17,000 nt of DNA. It comes from Bacteroidetes bacterium CG2_30_32_10. GTDB lineage: Bacteria > Bacteroidota > Bacteroidia > Bacteroidales > CG2-30-32-10. The notes below the pieces were generated by a model, which made no database searches, had not been told where the DNA came from, and saw only the letters and a list, made by a program, of their open reading frames with translations. A program made the translations under genes and the position numbers. Shown here one piece after another: positions 7,521-16,848 of the stretch (its first letter is position 1; every line of letters begins with the position of its first letter). The stretch is from positions 1 to 17,000 of the forward strand of contig MNXO01000088.1 of NCBI GenBank assembly GCA_001872995.1. The letters run 5' to 3'.

Positions 7521-8840
7521 ATGAAAGTTACAATTGTTGGTACTGGCTATGTGGGATTGGTTACTGGTGCTTGTTTTTCAGAAGTTGGCATTGATGTTAC
7601 CTGTGTGGATATTGATAAACAAAAAATTGATAACTTAAACAAAGGAATTATCCCTATTTATGAACCAGGCTTAGATGAAATTGTGGACCGAAATATCAAA
7701 AAAGGTCGTTTACATTTTACTACAAATTTGGCTTCTTCTTTGGATAAGTGCGAAGTTTTGTTTATTGCTGTAGGCACACCTCCAGATGAAGATGGTAGTG
7801 CCGACCTTCAATATGTTTTGGCAGTTGCTAGAGAAACTGCCAAAAATATGAATGATTATTTATTGGTTGTTACTAAAAGTACGGTGCCTGTTGGCACAGC
7901 GAGTAAAGTAAAAAATGCAATCAACGAAGAATTAAACAAACGTAATGCTCAAATTCCCTTTGATGTTGCTTCTAATCCCGAATTTCTAAAAGAAGGTGCC
8001 GCTGTAGATGATTTCCTTAAACCAGATAGAATTGTTGTTGGACTCGAGTCAGAAAGAGCTGAGGAACTTATGAAACGTTTATACAAGCCTTTTACACTGA
8101 ATGGACATCCTGTAATCTTTATGGATATTGCATCTTCTGAGATGACAAAATATGCTGCTAATTCGATGCTTGCTACAAAAATAAGTTTTATGAATGATAT
8201 GGCAAACCTATGCGAAATAATGGGCGCCGATATAAATATGGTTCGCAAAGGCATTGGTAGCGATTCTCGCATTGGCAATAGATTTATTTATCCAGGTATT
8301 GGTTATGGTGGCTCTTGTTTTCCTAAAGATGTTAAAGCATTGATAAAGACTGCAGACGAAAACAAATACAATATGCGTGTTTTAAAAGCAGTTGAAGATG
8401 TTAATGATGACCAAAAATCTGTTTTGTATAATAAATTATTTAAGCATTTCGCTGGAAACATAAATGGTAAAACCATTGCTTTATGGGGTCTTTCTTTTAA
8501 ACCACTTACTGATGATATGCGCGAAGCTCCAGCATTAGTAATAATAGAAAAATTAGTAAAGGCAGGCTGCAATGTTATTGCTTATGACCCAGTGGCTATG
8601 GAAGAAGCAAAACGCAAATTAGGAAATTCTATTAAATATGCTTCAGAACAATACGAAGCACTTAAAGATGCAGATGCCTTGCTTATTGTAACTGAATGGC
8701 CCGAATTTCGTTTTCCAGACCTTATTAAAGTAAAGTCTCTTCTAAAACACCCTCTCGTTTTTGATGGACGAAACATATACGACCGTAAAGAAATGATTGA
8801 TAATGGCTTTATGTATTATTGTATCGGAATAAGAAGCTAA
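7521..8840 (+). CDS. ugd: UDP-glucose 6-dehydrogenase
   Basis: A 439-residue cytosolic enzyme that oxidises UDP-glucose to UDP-glucuronate with two NAD+, supplying uronic acid precursors for surface polysaccharide. The Rossmann NAD site GTGYVGLVTG is at 7-16, VDIDKQKI at 29-36 and EPGLDE at 48-53. TKSTVPVGT is at 118-126, SNPEFLKEGAAVDDF at 151-165 and SSEMTKYAANSMLATK at 205-220. The catalytic cysteine is in GGSCFPKD (Cys266). LWGLSFKPLTDDMREAP is at 321-337. The length and all motifs are complete. I chose ATG 7521 over an in-frame TTG at 7485 because the latter overlaps the promoter -7 element and adds 12 residues before the canonical MKVTIVG start. It leads an apparent ugd-cupin-aminotransferase operon. 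Confidence 0.96.
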   Translation: MKVTIVGTGYVGLVTGACFSEVGIDVTCVDIDKQKIDNLNKGIIPIYEPGLDEIVDRNIKKGRLHFTTNLASSLDKCEVLFIAVGTPPDEDGSADLQYVLAVARETAKNMNDYLLVVTKSTVPVGTASKVKNAINEELNKRNAQIPFDVASNPEFLKEGAAVDDFLKPDRIVVGLESERAEELMKRLYKPFTLNGHPVIFMDIASSEMTKYAANSMLATKISFMNDMANLCEIMGADINMVRKGIGSDSRIGNRFIYPGIGYGGSCFPKDVKALIKTADENKYNMRVLKAVEDVNDDQKSVLYNKLFKHFAGNINGKTIALWGLSFKPLTDDMREAPALVIIEKLVKAGCNVIAYDPVAMEEAKRKLGNSIKYASEQYEALKDADALLIVTEWPEFRFPDLIKVKSLLKHPLVFDGRNIYDRKEMIDNGFMYYCIGIRS

Positions 8841-8864
8841 TGTATTATTCTCATTCAATAAGCT

Positions 8865-9215
8865 ATGAAAAAAATCGAAATTTGTAAAAATAACATCTAT
8901 CATTACGATAAATTACCTGATAGAAATGAATTAGAAGTATTTACAAATTTAATAACTACAAAAAATCTTATTATTGAACGTATTATTTCTAAAGGATGGA
9001 ATAAAGTTGAAGATAAATGGTACGATCAAGAAAATGATGAATGGGTTTTATTGTTAAAAGGCTTAGCTACGCTTGAATTTGAAAATAATCATTTAATAGA
9101 GCTTGTTGAAGGCGATTATATACTTATTTCATCTCATCAAAGGCATAAAGTAATAAAAACTAGTTCTAAACCACCTTGCATTTGGCTTGCTATTCATTTT
9201 AACAACTCAAATTAA
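8865..9215 (+). CDS. Small single-domain cupin protein
   Basis: A 116-residue protein with one cupin beta-barrel. The segment DEWVLLLKGLATLEF at 58-72 forms the first cupin motif region (Glu59 is a possible metal ligand), and EGDYILISSHQRHKV at 82-96 forms the second (His91 and His94 are possible ligands). The usual HxH pair of motif 1 is not evident, so metal binding is uncertain. The protein resembles small cupins annotated only by fold, and I cannot assign a substrate. It starts 24 bases after ugd and ends 20 bases before the aminotransferase gene, so it is probably co-transcribed with both. No signal peptide is present. Confidence 0.85.
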   Translation: MKKIEICKNNIYHYDKLPDRNELEVFTNLITTKNLIIERIISKGWNKVEDKWYDQENDEWVLLLKGLATLEFENNHLIELVEGDYILISSHQRHKVIKTSSKPPCIWLAIHFNNSN

Positions 9216-9235
9216 CTATTTAAGTAAAGATTGAT

Positions 9236-10417
9236 ATGCTAACACAACGGCAATTATCACTGCAATATCTTGCACAAACAAGCAATTCGCCTATAGCACT
9301 TGAAATTGTTAAAGCCGAAGGAGTTTATCTTTATGACTTGCTTGGTAAAGAGTATATTGATTTAATTTCTGGAATTTCCGTGAGTAATGTGGGGCATCGA
9401 CATCCCAAAGTAGTAAAAGCAATTAAGGAACAGCTTGATAAATATATGCATTTGATGGTATATGGCGAATATATTCAATCACCACAAGTGCTTTTAGCTC
9501 AAAAATTGGTAGAGAATTTGCCAAGTTCTTTAAATAACGTTTATCTTGTTAATTCTGGAAGTGAAGCCATTGAAGGGGCTTTGAAACTTGCTAAACGTTT
9601 TACAAGAAGAACTGAAATTATTGCATTTAAAAATGCTTATCATGGTAGTACCCAAGGGGCATTGAGTATTATGGGTAATGAAGAGATGAAAAATCCATTT
9701 AGACCATTATTGAGTGATATTACATTTTTAGAATATAACAATATAAGTCAATTAAATCATATAAGCAACAAAACTGCCTGTGTAATCGCAGAAACAGTTC
9801 AAGGCGAAGCGGGTGTAATAGTTCCAAATAAAGAATTTTTTGTTGCCTTACGAAAAAAATGTAATGAAAATGGGGCTATTCTCATTCTCGATGAAATTCA
9901 AACAGGATTTGGAAGAACAGGTAGCTTATTTTGTTTTCAACAATTTGGAATTGTTCCTGATATAATTACTATTGCCAAGGGAATGGGCGGTGGAATGCCT
10001 ATTGGTGCTTTTATTGCTTCCAAAGAGATGATGAATTCATTGGCTGACAACCCTGCTCTTGCACATATAACAACTTTTGGTGGAAATCCTGTATGTTGTG
10101 CTGCGGCTCTTGCCACACTTAATGTTATTTTAGAAGAAAATCTTTCAAATGAAGCATTAAATAAAGAAAAAATATTCCGAACTTTATTAAAACATCCAAA
10201 AATAAAGAGTATTTATGGTAGAGGGTTATTGCTTGCTATTGAATGGAATGAAAATATCAATAATATTGAATTAATCAATCGCTGTATCAATAAAGGAGTT
10301 ATTGTTGATTGGTTTCTTTTCTGTGCTAATCGTATGCGTATTGCACCTCCTCTCACTATAACTCCTGCCGAAATTGAAAAATCATGCCATATTATTATAG
10401 ATTGCATTGAAAATTAG
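9236..10417 (+). CDS. Class III PLP-dependent aminotransferase (acetylornithine/ornithine aminotransferase-like)
   Basis: A 393-residue fold-type I aminotransferase that acts on omega- or delta-amino groups with PLP. SGISVSNVGHRHPKV is at 45-59. The PLP phosphate-binding NSGSEAIEGALKLAK segment is at 106-120, and the ring-stacking AYHGST is at 134-139. LDEIQTGFGRTG at 218-229 contains the Asp that pairs with the PLP nitrogen. The Schiff-base lysine is Lys248 in IAKGMGGGMPIGA, and TTFGGNPVCCAAA is at 279-291. The protein fits the broad acetylornithine/ornithine/aspartate-aminotransferase-family annotation. No arginine biosynthesis neighbour is visible, so the amino donor and acceptor are not assigned. 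It is the last gene of the ugd operon and converges on the hybrid kinase with a gap of 17 bases, in which I see no hairpin. Confidence 0.93.
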   Translation: MLTQRQLSLQYLAQTSNSPIALEIVKAEGVYLYDLLGKEYIDLISGISVSNVGHRHPKVVKAIKEQLDKYMHLMVYGEYIQSPQVLLAQKLVENLPSSLNNVYLVNSGSEAIEGALKLAKRFTRRTEIIAFKNAYHGSTQGALSIMGNEEMKNPFRPLLSDITFLEYNNISQLNHISNKTACVIAETVQGEAGVIVPNKEFFVALRKKCNENGAILILDEIQTGFGRTGSLFCFQQFGIVPDIITIAKGMGGGMPIGAFIASKEMMNSLADNPALAHITTFGGNPVCCAAALATLNVILEENLSNEALNKEKIFRTLLKHPKIKSIYGRGLLLAIEWNENINNIELINRCINKGVIVDWFLFCANRMRIAPPLTITPAEIEKSCHIIIDCIEN

Positions 10418-10434
10418 CCAAAAGAGCGTATAAT

Positions 10435-13400
10435 TTATTTTTTTATCCATTTTCCAATTTTGCTTTGCAATTGGTTAGAGGTTACTGGCTTTGATAAATA
10501 GTCATCCATTCCCATTTCTATATATTTTTCGGCATCCCCCTCCATTGCATTCGCACTTAACCCAATAATAACAGGTAAATTATTATATTTTGTTTTCAAT
10601 TCTTTAACAGCTGTAATTCCATCCATAATCGGCATTTGTATATCCATTAATATGACATCAAATTCGTTTTCTTTAAATACATTTAATGCCTCTAATCCAT
10701 TATTAGCAGTTATTACTTCACAACCAAACTTTTCTAACATTATAGAAACAACTTTTCTATTTATAAATTTATCTTCAACTAATAAAACCTTTGCTTTAAT
10801 ATAAATTTCGGTAATATCTTGATTTATATTGTCTTTGATAGGTAAATTGGTTGAAACATTCGTTATAAAAGTAAACCAAAAAGTACTTCCTTTGTCTTCT
10901 TCACTAAATAAGCCAATTTCACCATTCATCATTTGAACTAATTCCCTACAAATAGCTAACCCTAAACCAGCTCCTTCAAAAGAGCGTGCCAACGATGAAT
11001 CCACTTGACTAAATTTATCGAAGAGCTTTGTTTGATTTTCTTTTTTTATTCCAATACCTGTATCTATTACTTCAACCTTAAGTTTTGCATTTTCATTGCT
11101 GAGCAATTCAACCAAAGAGAAGTTAACTTTAATAGAACCTTCATTGGTAAACTTAATAGCATTAGAAATCAAATTGCTTATTATTTGATTCAAACGTTTT
11201 TCATCGCTAATAAATTGTTTTGGGAAATCATTGTTATAACTTATTTCTAGTACCAATGATTTTCCTTTAATAACACCAATAAATGCTCCATGAATTTTGC
11301 TAATAAATAAATCAATATCAATATTGCTAAGGTATAGTTCCATTTTGCCCGCTTCAATTTTAGATAAATCAAGAATGTCATTGATAATGCTCAATAGACT
11401 TTCGGAAGAGCTTTTAATGGTGTCTATATAATCAATTTGAGTTGAATTTAAATCGGTACCAGACAATATTTCGGTCATCCCAATTATTCCGCTCAATGGG
11501 GTCCGAATTTCGTGGCTCATATTAGCCAAAAATTGTTGTTTAATGGTTGCTGTTGATTTAGCAATAATAATATTTCGCTGTAGTTCTTCGTTTTGAATAT
11601 GTTCGGTTATATCGCGGAAAATACTTAGGATTAAACGTTCATTGGCTGCGTTTTTTATAAATGCATTGGTTATTTGAAGCCATTTTTTTTTATCATTCCA
11701 TAAGGTAAATTCTTTTTCTTCTACTTCTGCAATTGAATTAGATTTTATTTTTTTTGAAAATGATTTACTTATATGATTTTTTTCGGTTTCATTAAAAACT
11801 ATAGCTAAATGATGCCCCTCTATTTCTTGCTTTTCTTTTTCAAACAGTTTGCAATACGCTTGGTTTACAACTATAGATTTACCTGATTCATCAATTAAGC
11901 GCATACCGTCTAATGATTTTTCCCAAACACTTCTAAATTGGCTTTCCGAAATTTTCAAAGCTTCTTCTGCCATTTTGCGGTCGCTAACATCTCTGATTAA
12001 TGCTAATGCTTTGTCGGTGCCTAATTTAACCAATCTGTATTCATAATATTTCCTAAATTCATTAACTATAACAGAGTAATCAAACAATTGGTCCTGTCCT
12101 GTTTTAAAAAGAGTGTTTAAATGATTTATAGTTAATGATGCTAATTCATTTGGAAGCACTTCGTTGATTGATTTGCCAATGAATAGTTCTTTGGTAACGA
12201 GGAGATTATCATCTTTATAGCGATAATCAATAAATTTATAATCTTTAGAGAAAACAAACATTTGGTCAGGGTTTGCTTTTAGAAGTGCCGTATTTCTTTC
12301 TTGGCTTTCTAAAAGAGCCTCTTCTGCTTGTTTATGTGCTGTTATATCAGTAATAGTACCAATGTATCCATTAATATCGTTGCCATTCCATTCTGGTACT
12401 GCATTTCCAATTACCCATACTATAGAACCATCGGGTTTTAGAAATCTATATTCTGCAACAGATGTTTTTTTGTTTTGCGAATCTTTCTCCCAATTATTTT
12501 GAATTTTTTCTTTGTCTTCAGGATGCACCGCTTTGAGCCAACCATTGCCTAAAGCATCTTCATAAGATAAACCCGATAATTCCATCCATTTTGGGTTTAC
12601 ATAAGTGGTATATCCATCTTTTCTTGTTCTAAATATGCCAACCGGCGATACTTGTGCAAGTGTTTTAAATAATTGTTGACTATCTTTTAAAGCTTCTTCA
12701 GCCTGTTTGCGTTTGGTGATGTCTCTTAGAATGCCTTCGTGGCGTATTACTTTTCCTTTCTCGTCTTTAATGTACCAACCGCTTTCTTCTGTCCAAATAA
12801 TTGATCCATCTTTTTTCTTAAAACAAAGCTCTAATAATTCTTCTTTTTCATTGGGATAAATTCCTTCTTTTCTATCATTAATATTTACATATAAGTCTTT
12901 TCTGATATCAAGTTTGAGCATTTCTTCTTTGGAGGAGTAGCCAAACATTTGCACCATCGCATCGTTTACTGAAATAAACTTACCCGAAGGAGTGCTTTGG
13001 TACACGCCATCGGTCATTTGAGAAACCAATTCTTTATATTTTTTACCGCTTTCAATTAAAGCACCTTCCACTTTTTTTCTTTCTGTAATATCTGCTACAG
13101 AAATTAAACCAGCTGGTTTGCCTTCATATTGAATAGTAGAACCAGTTAAATAAACCCATCTTGTTTCTCCTTTTTTATTGATAATGCGAAACTCATAGCT
13201 TGGAGTTATGCTCTTTCCGCTTTGACGTTGAATACCTATTTTTTTTACTTTATCAAAATCTTCAGGATGTATGAAATCCCAAAAATGCATTTTATAAAGT
13301 TCTTCAGCGGTGTATCCTGAAATAATTTCGCCTGCAGGATTAGTATATATCCAATAATCTTCTTTATAAATCATAATGGCAAAAAGGCTTGACTCAGCAA

Positions 13401-15129
13401 GGGTTCTAAATTTTTCTTCGCTTTCTTTTAAAGCAATTTCAGCCAATTTGCGTGAAGTTATATCTGCAGATGACCCCAATACTCCAATAATTTTTTTGTT
13501 TTCGTCATAAATAGGTATTTTATTGGTATCTAACCAAACCGATTTTCCATTTATTTGATTTAATGGTTCAATAATGTGTAATTTTGCTTTGCCACTTTTT
13601 ATCACAGATTGGTCGTCTTTGTGGTATTTTTTTGCATGTTCTTTACCAATAGGTAAATCTAAATCGGTTTTACCTATTATTTCTGCAGGTGAAGATAAAC
13701 CAACTGCTATGGCAAAGGCTTGGTTACAACCTAAAAACCTTGAATGTAAGTCTTTCCAAAAAACTAAATCAGGGAAATTGTCTATTACTGTTTCAAGCAT
13801 TTCTTGCGACTTATGCAAATCACTTTCTGCTTTTTTTCTTGTCGTTATATCTCTGATAGTTGTTAATATTCTATCTTTACCACATAACTTACAATGCTTA
13901 ATATTTACTTCTACCCAAAAGAGTTCTCCATTTTTCTTTTTTGCTTGCCATTCATGGGTGTTTTGTTGAAATTCTTTGGTTTTTTGAAGCATTTTTATTA
14001 AAATTTCTTCAGAAAAACCTTCTTTATTGGCACTTAAATTAGATAAGTTTCCAGAAATAATTTCTTCTTTGTTATCATAGCCATACATTTTAAGGGTTGC
14101 CAAATTTAAATCAATTATTTTGGCAGTATTACTGTCAAAAATTATTAATGCATCGCTTGTAGAATCAAATATTTCCTGATAGTTATGCTGACTTTCTGCA
14201 AGATTTTCGCGTACTTCTATCAGATTTTCGTTGGTTTGACGAAGTTCTTCGATGAGTTGAACATATTCTTGAAATTGTTTTTGAATTTCTTGATTTTTGA
14301 GTTCTATCTCAGCATTTTTGATGAGAATTTGTTTCTCTTGCTTGTATTTTTCAGTAATATCTTTGAAAATTGCAACTACTTGTAAATGTGATGGTTGATA
14401 TGCGGTAACATCAAATACTCCATTTATTATATCATCTTTGTATGTTATTTGTTCAGTATGCCATGTGCCGCCATTCAAGGCTATTTCTCTATATTTTTCT
14501 GGCACTTCTGTTTTGGAGAGCTGTGGGAATATTTCATCCATTTGTTTTCCAATAAATGGGAGATGGACAATGCCTAAAATATTGTCAGCTGCTTTATTTG
14601 CACCAATAAATATTAGTTGTTCTTGCTCATTTATTTTATAAAAGTGCATACCCCAAGGGGCATAAGAAATGGTTTTATAAAAAATTTCTTCTTTTTCGAT
14701 AACTTGATTTTCTAATTCGCTTTTTTTAATTCTTTCTTTTAAGATGATGGCATATTTTTGTAATGCTACCGCCAAGGTTTCTTCTATTTTATCTGATTTT
14801 ATTAGAAAATCAATGGCACCTAATCTAATTGCTTGGAGTGCGAGTTCAATTTCGTTATCTGCAATCAAAAAAATGATGCCTACCGGAATATTATAATTAT
14901 AAATTTGTTCGATTATTTCTAAACCAGATATATCTGACAAAGCGTTATCAACAAAAACTAAGTCTGGTAATGTTTCTCTGGCAGATAAATATTCTAATGC
15001 CTTTTGACCTTCAGCAATAACCCTAACTATCGAGTGATTTCTCTCGAAGCTCTTCTTTAAAGATAGCGAATTTTCCTTATCATCTTGAATAAGTAAAATG
15101 CTTATTTCTTTATTTGGGTTATTTTTCAT
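10435..15129 (-). CDS. Soluble hybrid sensor histidine kinase, REC-8xPAS-HisKA-HATPase-REC
   Basis: A 1564-residue protein with no transmembrane helix, so a cytosolic sensor. From ATG 15129: an N-terminal receiver at about 8-135 (acid pair Asp16/17, phospho-acceptor Asp61 in VFVD, Lys111). PAS 1 is at about 148-259, followed by a coiled coil at 260-319. PAS 2-8 are at about 315-431, 439-561, 567-686, 693-809, 815-934, 941-1052 and 1059-1176, most ending in a PAC-type DIT-RK-AE-AL linker. The HisKA domain has FLANMSHEIRTP with His1206. The HATPase has the N box around Asn1319-1323, DTGIG at 1356-1360 and GAGLGLAI at about 1386-1393. The C-terminal receiver is at about 1447-1564, with Glu1452/Asp1453, phospho-acceptor Asp1496 in LMDIQMP and Lys1547. 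An in-frame TTG at 15177 overlaps the promoter -7 element, so ATG 15129 is preferred. No dedicated output domain is present, so it should signal to a separate regulator or phosphotransfer protein. It lies downstream of cheB on the same strand. Confidence 0.93.
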   Translation of the reverse strand: MKNNPNKEISILLIQDDKENSLSLKKSFERNHSIVRVIAEGQKALEYLSARETLPDLVFVDNALSDISGLEIIEQIYNYNIPVGIIFLIADNEIELALQAIRLGAIDFLIKSDKIEETLAVALQKYAIILKERIKKSELENQVIEKEEIFYKTISYAPWGMHFYKINEQEQLIFIGANKAADNILGIVHLPFIGKQMDEIFPQLSKTEVPEKYREIALNGGTWHTEQITYKDDIINGVFDVTAYQPSHLQVVAIFKDITEKYKQEKQILIKNAEIELKNQEIQKQFQEYVQLIEELRQTNENLIEVRENLAESQHNYQEIFDSTSDALIIFDSNTAKIIDLNLATLKMYGYDNKEEIISGNLSNLSANKEGFSEEILIKMLQKTKEFQQNTHEWQAKKKNGELFWVEVNIKHCKLCGKDRILTTIRDITTRKKAESDLHKSQEMLETVIDNFPDLVFWKDLHSRFLGCNQAFAIAVGLSSPAEIIGKTDLDLPIGKEHAKKYHKDDQSVIKSGKAKLHIIEPLNQINGKSVWLDTNKIPIYDENKKIIGVLGSSADITSRKLAEIALKESEEKFRTLAESSLFAIMIYKEDYWIYTNPAGEIISGYTAEELYKMHFWDFIHPEDFDKVKKIGIQRQSGKSITPSYEFRIINKKGETRWVYLTGSTIQYEGKPAGLISVADITERKKVEGALIESGKKYKELVSQMTDGVYQSTPSGKFISVNDAMVQMFGYSSKEEMLKLDIRKDLYVNINDRKEGIYPNEKEELLELCFKKKDGSIIWTEESGWYIKDEKGKVIRHEGILRDITKRKQAEEALKDSQQLFKTLAQVSPVGIFRTRKDGYTTYVNPKWMELSGLSYEDALGNGWLKAVHPEDKEKIQNNWEKDSQNKKTSVAEYRFLKPDGSIVWVIGNAVPEWNGNDINGYIGTITDITAHKQAEEALLESQERNTALLKANPDQMFVFSKDYKFIDYRYKDDNLLVTKELFIGKSINEVLPNELASLTINHLNTLFKTGQDQLFDYSVIVNEFRKYYEYRLVKLGTDKALALIRDVSDRKMAEEALKISESQFRSVWEKSLDGMRLIDESGKSIVVNQAYCKLFEKEKQEIEGHHLAIVFNETEKNHISKSFSKKIKSNSIAEVEEKEFTLWNDKKKWLQITNAFIKNAANERLILSIFRDITEHIQNEELQRNIIIAKSTATIKQQFLANMSHEIRTPLSGIIGMTEILSGTDLNSTQIDYIDTIKSSSESLLSIINDILDLSKIEAGKMELYLSNIDIDLFISKIHGAFIGVIKGKSLVLEISYNNDFPKQFISDEKRLNQIISNLISNAIKFTNEGSIKVNFSLVELLSNENAKLKVEVIDTGIGIKKENQTKLFDKFSQVDSSLARSFEGAGLGLAICRELVQMMNGEIGLFSEEDKGSTFWFTFITNVSTNLPIKDNINQDITEIYIKAKVLLVEDKFINRKVVSIMLEKFGCEVITANNGLEALNVFKENEFDVILMDIQMPIMDGITAVKELKTKYNNLPVIIGLSANAMEGDAEKYIEMGMDDYLSKPVTSNQLQSKIGKWIKK

Positions 15130-15174
15130 TAACGAATTGTAAGAAAATAGTTTATGGTAATGATTTATAAAAAT

Positions 15175-15205
15175 CAAATTTACTAATAATAGAACATAAA
15201 ATCAA
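15175..15205 (-). promoter_or_regulatory. Bacteroidota-type promoter for the hybrid kinase
   Basis: On the minus strand, TTG at 15205-15203 (preceded by AC) and TAAATTTG at 15182-15175 are separated by 20 bases. The -7 element matches TAnnTTTG fully and the -33 element matches TTTG in three of four bases. Transcription would start near 15168, about 39 bases before the ATG at 15129. Confidence 0.6.
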
Positions 15206-15222
15206 GTTAATCCTTTGTTCTA
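15190..15222. repeat. 7-bp inverted repeat flanking the kinase -33 region
   Basis: TAGAACA (15190-15196) and TGTTCTA (15216-15222) are exact reverse complements separated by 19 bases. The candidate -33 element of the kinase promoter lies between the arms. Possible readings are a dyad operator or a weak hairpin after cheB. There is no T-run, so a terminator is unlikely. Confidence 0.35.
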
Positions 15223-15232
15223 TGTCAATAAA

Positions 15233-16300
15233 TTATTTTTTATTAATTACAAAGTTAGCGATATGTTCGAGAGGTAATATTTTATCAACGCCACCAAGTT
15301 TAATTGCTTCCTTTGGCATACCAAATACAACACAAGATTTTTCATCTTGAGCAATGGTAAATGCTCCAGCTTCTTTCATTTCTAATAATCCTTTAGCCCC
15401 ATCATCGCCCATACCAGTCATTATAATTCCAATGGCATTTGCACCTGCATACTTTGCAGTAGAGCGAAAAAGCACGTCAACTGATGGGCGATGTCTATTG
15501 ACAAGAGGTCCTGATTTGATTTCAACATAATATCTGGCACCACTTCTTTTTAGCAGCATGTGGTAATTGCCTGGAGCAATTAAAGCTCTGCCTCTGAGAA
15601 CACTGTCGTTATTTTCAGCTTCCTTAACCGTAATTCTGCATAATTCATTTAAACGATTAGCAAATGACCTAGTGAACATTTCTGGCATGTGCTGTACAAT
15701 AATAATACCAGGCGAATCGTGAGGTAAAGCTTCAAGAAACTCTCTTAATGCTTCTGTTCCACCAGTAGATGCGCCCACAGCAACAACTAATTCTGTTGTT
15801 TTCAACATACTTGTTTGTTGTGCCTTTTGTAATATGACATCTGCCGATAGTTTGGGTGTAACTCCTAAGGTTGGAGTAATCATCTTTTTTCTTTCTATTT
15901 TTGAAATTGCTGCTGCTTTAACCGCATCGCATAATCTAATTTTTGATTCTTCGAAAAACTTCTTGGTATCAAGTTTGGGTTTGGTTATAATATCGATTGC
16001 CCCATATTCCAATGCTCTAATTGCTGTTTGAGAGCCTTTTTCTGTTAAACTCGAAATAATAACAACAGGTATGGGATGTTGTGTCATTATTTTCCTCAGA
16101 AAGGTTAAGCCATCCATTCTTGGCATTTCGATATCGAGGGTAATTACGTCGGGTATTTCGTCTTGTATTTTGTGTGCTGCAATATATGGGTCGGAGGCAA
16201 CACCTATTACTTCTATTTCTTTGTCTGATTGAAATATGGAAGTTAATGTTTGTCTAACTACAGCTGAATCATCAACAATTAATACTTTATATTTTTTCAT
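15233..16300 (-). CDS. cheB: Protein-glutamate methylesterase/glutaminase CheB
   Basis: A 355-residue cytosolic response regulator enzyme that removes methyl groups from chemoreceptor glutamates and deamidates glutamines. The receiver domain is at about 4-120, with the acid pair Asp10/Asp11, phospho-acceptor Asp56 in TLDIEMPRMDG, and Lys107 in ITKPK. After a linker of about 45 residues comes the methylesterase domain (about 170-352). Its catalytic triad is visible as Ser178 in GASTGGTEAL, His204 in VQHMP and Asp300 in GMGDDGA, and APGNYHM is at 242-248. The length is typical and all catalytic residues are intact. It follows cheD by 32 bases. Methylation partners (CheR, receptors) are not in this window. 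Confidence 0.97.
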   Translation of the reverse strand: MKKYKVLIVDDSAVVRQTLTSIFQSDKEIEVIGVASDPYIAAHKIQDEIPDVITLDIEMPRMDGLTFLRKIMTQHPIPVVIISSLTEKGSQTAIRALEYGAIDIITKPKLDTKKFFEESKIRLCDAVKAAAISKIERKKMITPTLGVTPKLSADVILQKAQQTSMLKTTELVVAVGASTGGTEALREFLEALPHDSPGIIIVQHMPEMFTRSFANRLNELCRITVKEAENNDSVLRGRALIAPGNYHMLLKRSGARYYVEIKSGPLVNRHRPSVDVLFRSTAKYAGANAIGIIMTGMGDDGAKGLLEMKEAGAFTIAQDEKSCVVFGMPKEAIKLGGVDKILPLEHIANFVINKK

Positions 16301-16332
16301 CTATGCTATTATAAAATAAATTATATAAGTAT

Positions 16333-16839
16333 TTAGTCGCTATCGTTTAAATACAATGGGTTTTTCTTGATAAACTTATGTAAAACCACGCCAGTATTGG
16401 TATAAAATTGTATTTTTCTTCCAAAAGTTCCACCCATATTTTCGCTGATTATAGGAATGTGTTCACTTTTAAGCATTTCTTCGGCTATAATTATGTTTTG
16501 CGAACCAATTTGAAAATTACTATCTTTCGTTGTTTCAATAATTCTTCCTCCACCAAATGTCTTGGCAACTATGTCTTTTTTATTACTTCCAAGTGAAAGC
16601 ATTTTATCAATTAGTTTTTCGATGGCTATATTTCCGAATTTTGGCGTTGCTAAACCAACTCCGTTCCAAAATGGTAGCATATAATGATTCATACCTCCAA
16701 TTCGTAGTTTTTTATCCCAAAGACAAACAGATACACAAGAACCAAGAATAGTTTGTATTATTATTGGCTTATTTGTTGCAAATATTACTGTTGGTTGGAG
16801 GTAATGTATATCTATGCTTGTGTTTTGAATCATTATCAT
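16333..16839 (-). CDS. cheD: Chemoreceptor glutamine deamidase CheD
   Basis: A 168-residue protein that deamidates glutamines on chemoreceptors and in some bacteria binds CheC. The catalytic cysteine is Cys35 in LGSCVSVCLWD, and the catalytic histidine is His52 in GGMNHYMLP, at the 17-residue spacing usual for the family. Thr30 lies just upstream, where the third catalytic residue is found. FGGGRI is at about 94-99 and GGTFGRKIQFYTNTG is at about 136-150. The start is ATG 16839 or ATG 16833 (M-I-M). It begins 9 bases after the stop of the upstream histidine kinase and precedes cheB, so the three are probably one operon. Confidence 0.95.
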   Translation of the reverse strand: MIMIQNTSIDIHYLQPTVIFATNKPIIIQTILGSCVSVCLWDKKLRIGGMNHYMLPFWNGVGLATPKFGNIAIEKLIDKMLSLGSNKKDIVAKTFGGGRIIETTKDSNFQIGSQNIIIAEEMLKSEHIPIISENMGGTFGRKIQFYTNTGVVLHKFIKKNPLYLNDSD

Positions 16840-16848
16840 TCAATATTT

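Noticed and set aside
10418..10434. Possible terminator between the converging aminotransferase and kinase genes
   Set aside because: The 17-base gap holds no inverted repeat. The T-rich sequence after it is the end of the kinase coding region.
13574..13969. 131-codon open frame on the plus strand inside the kinase gene
   Set aside because: It is antisense to well-conserved PAS coding sequence, has no recognisable domain and no promoter or start signal. The same holds for the other frames opposite the kinase, ugd and nusB.
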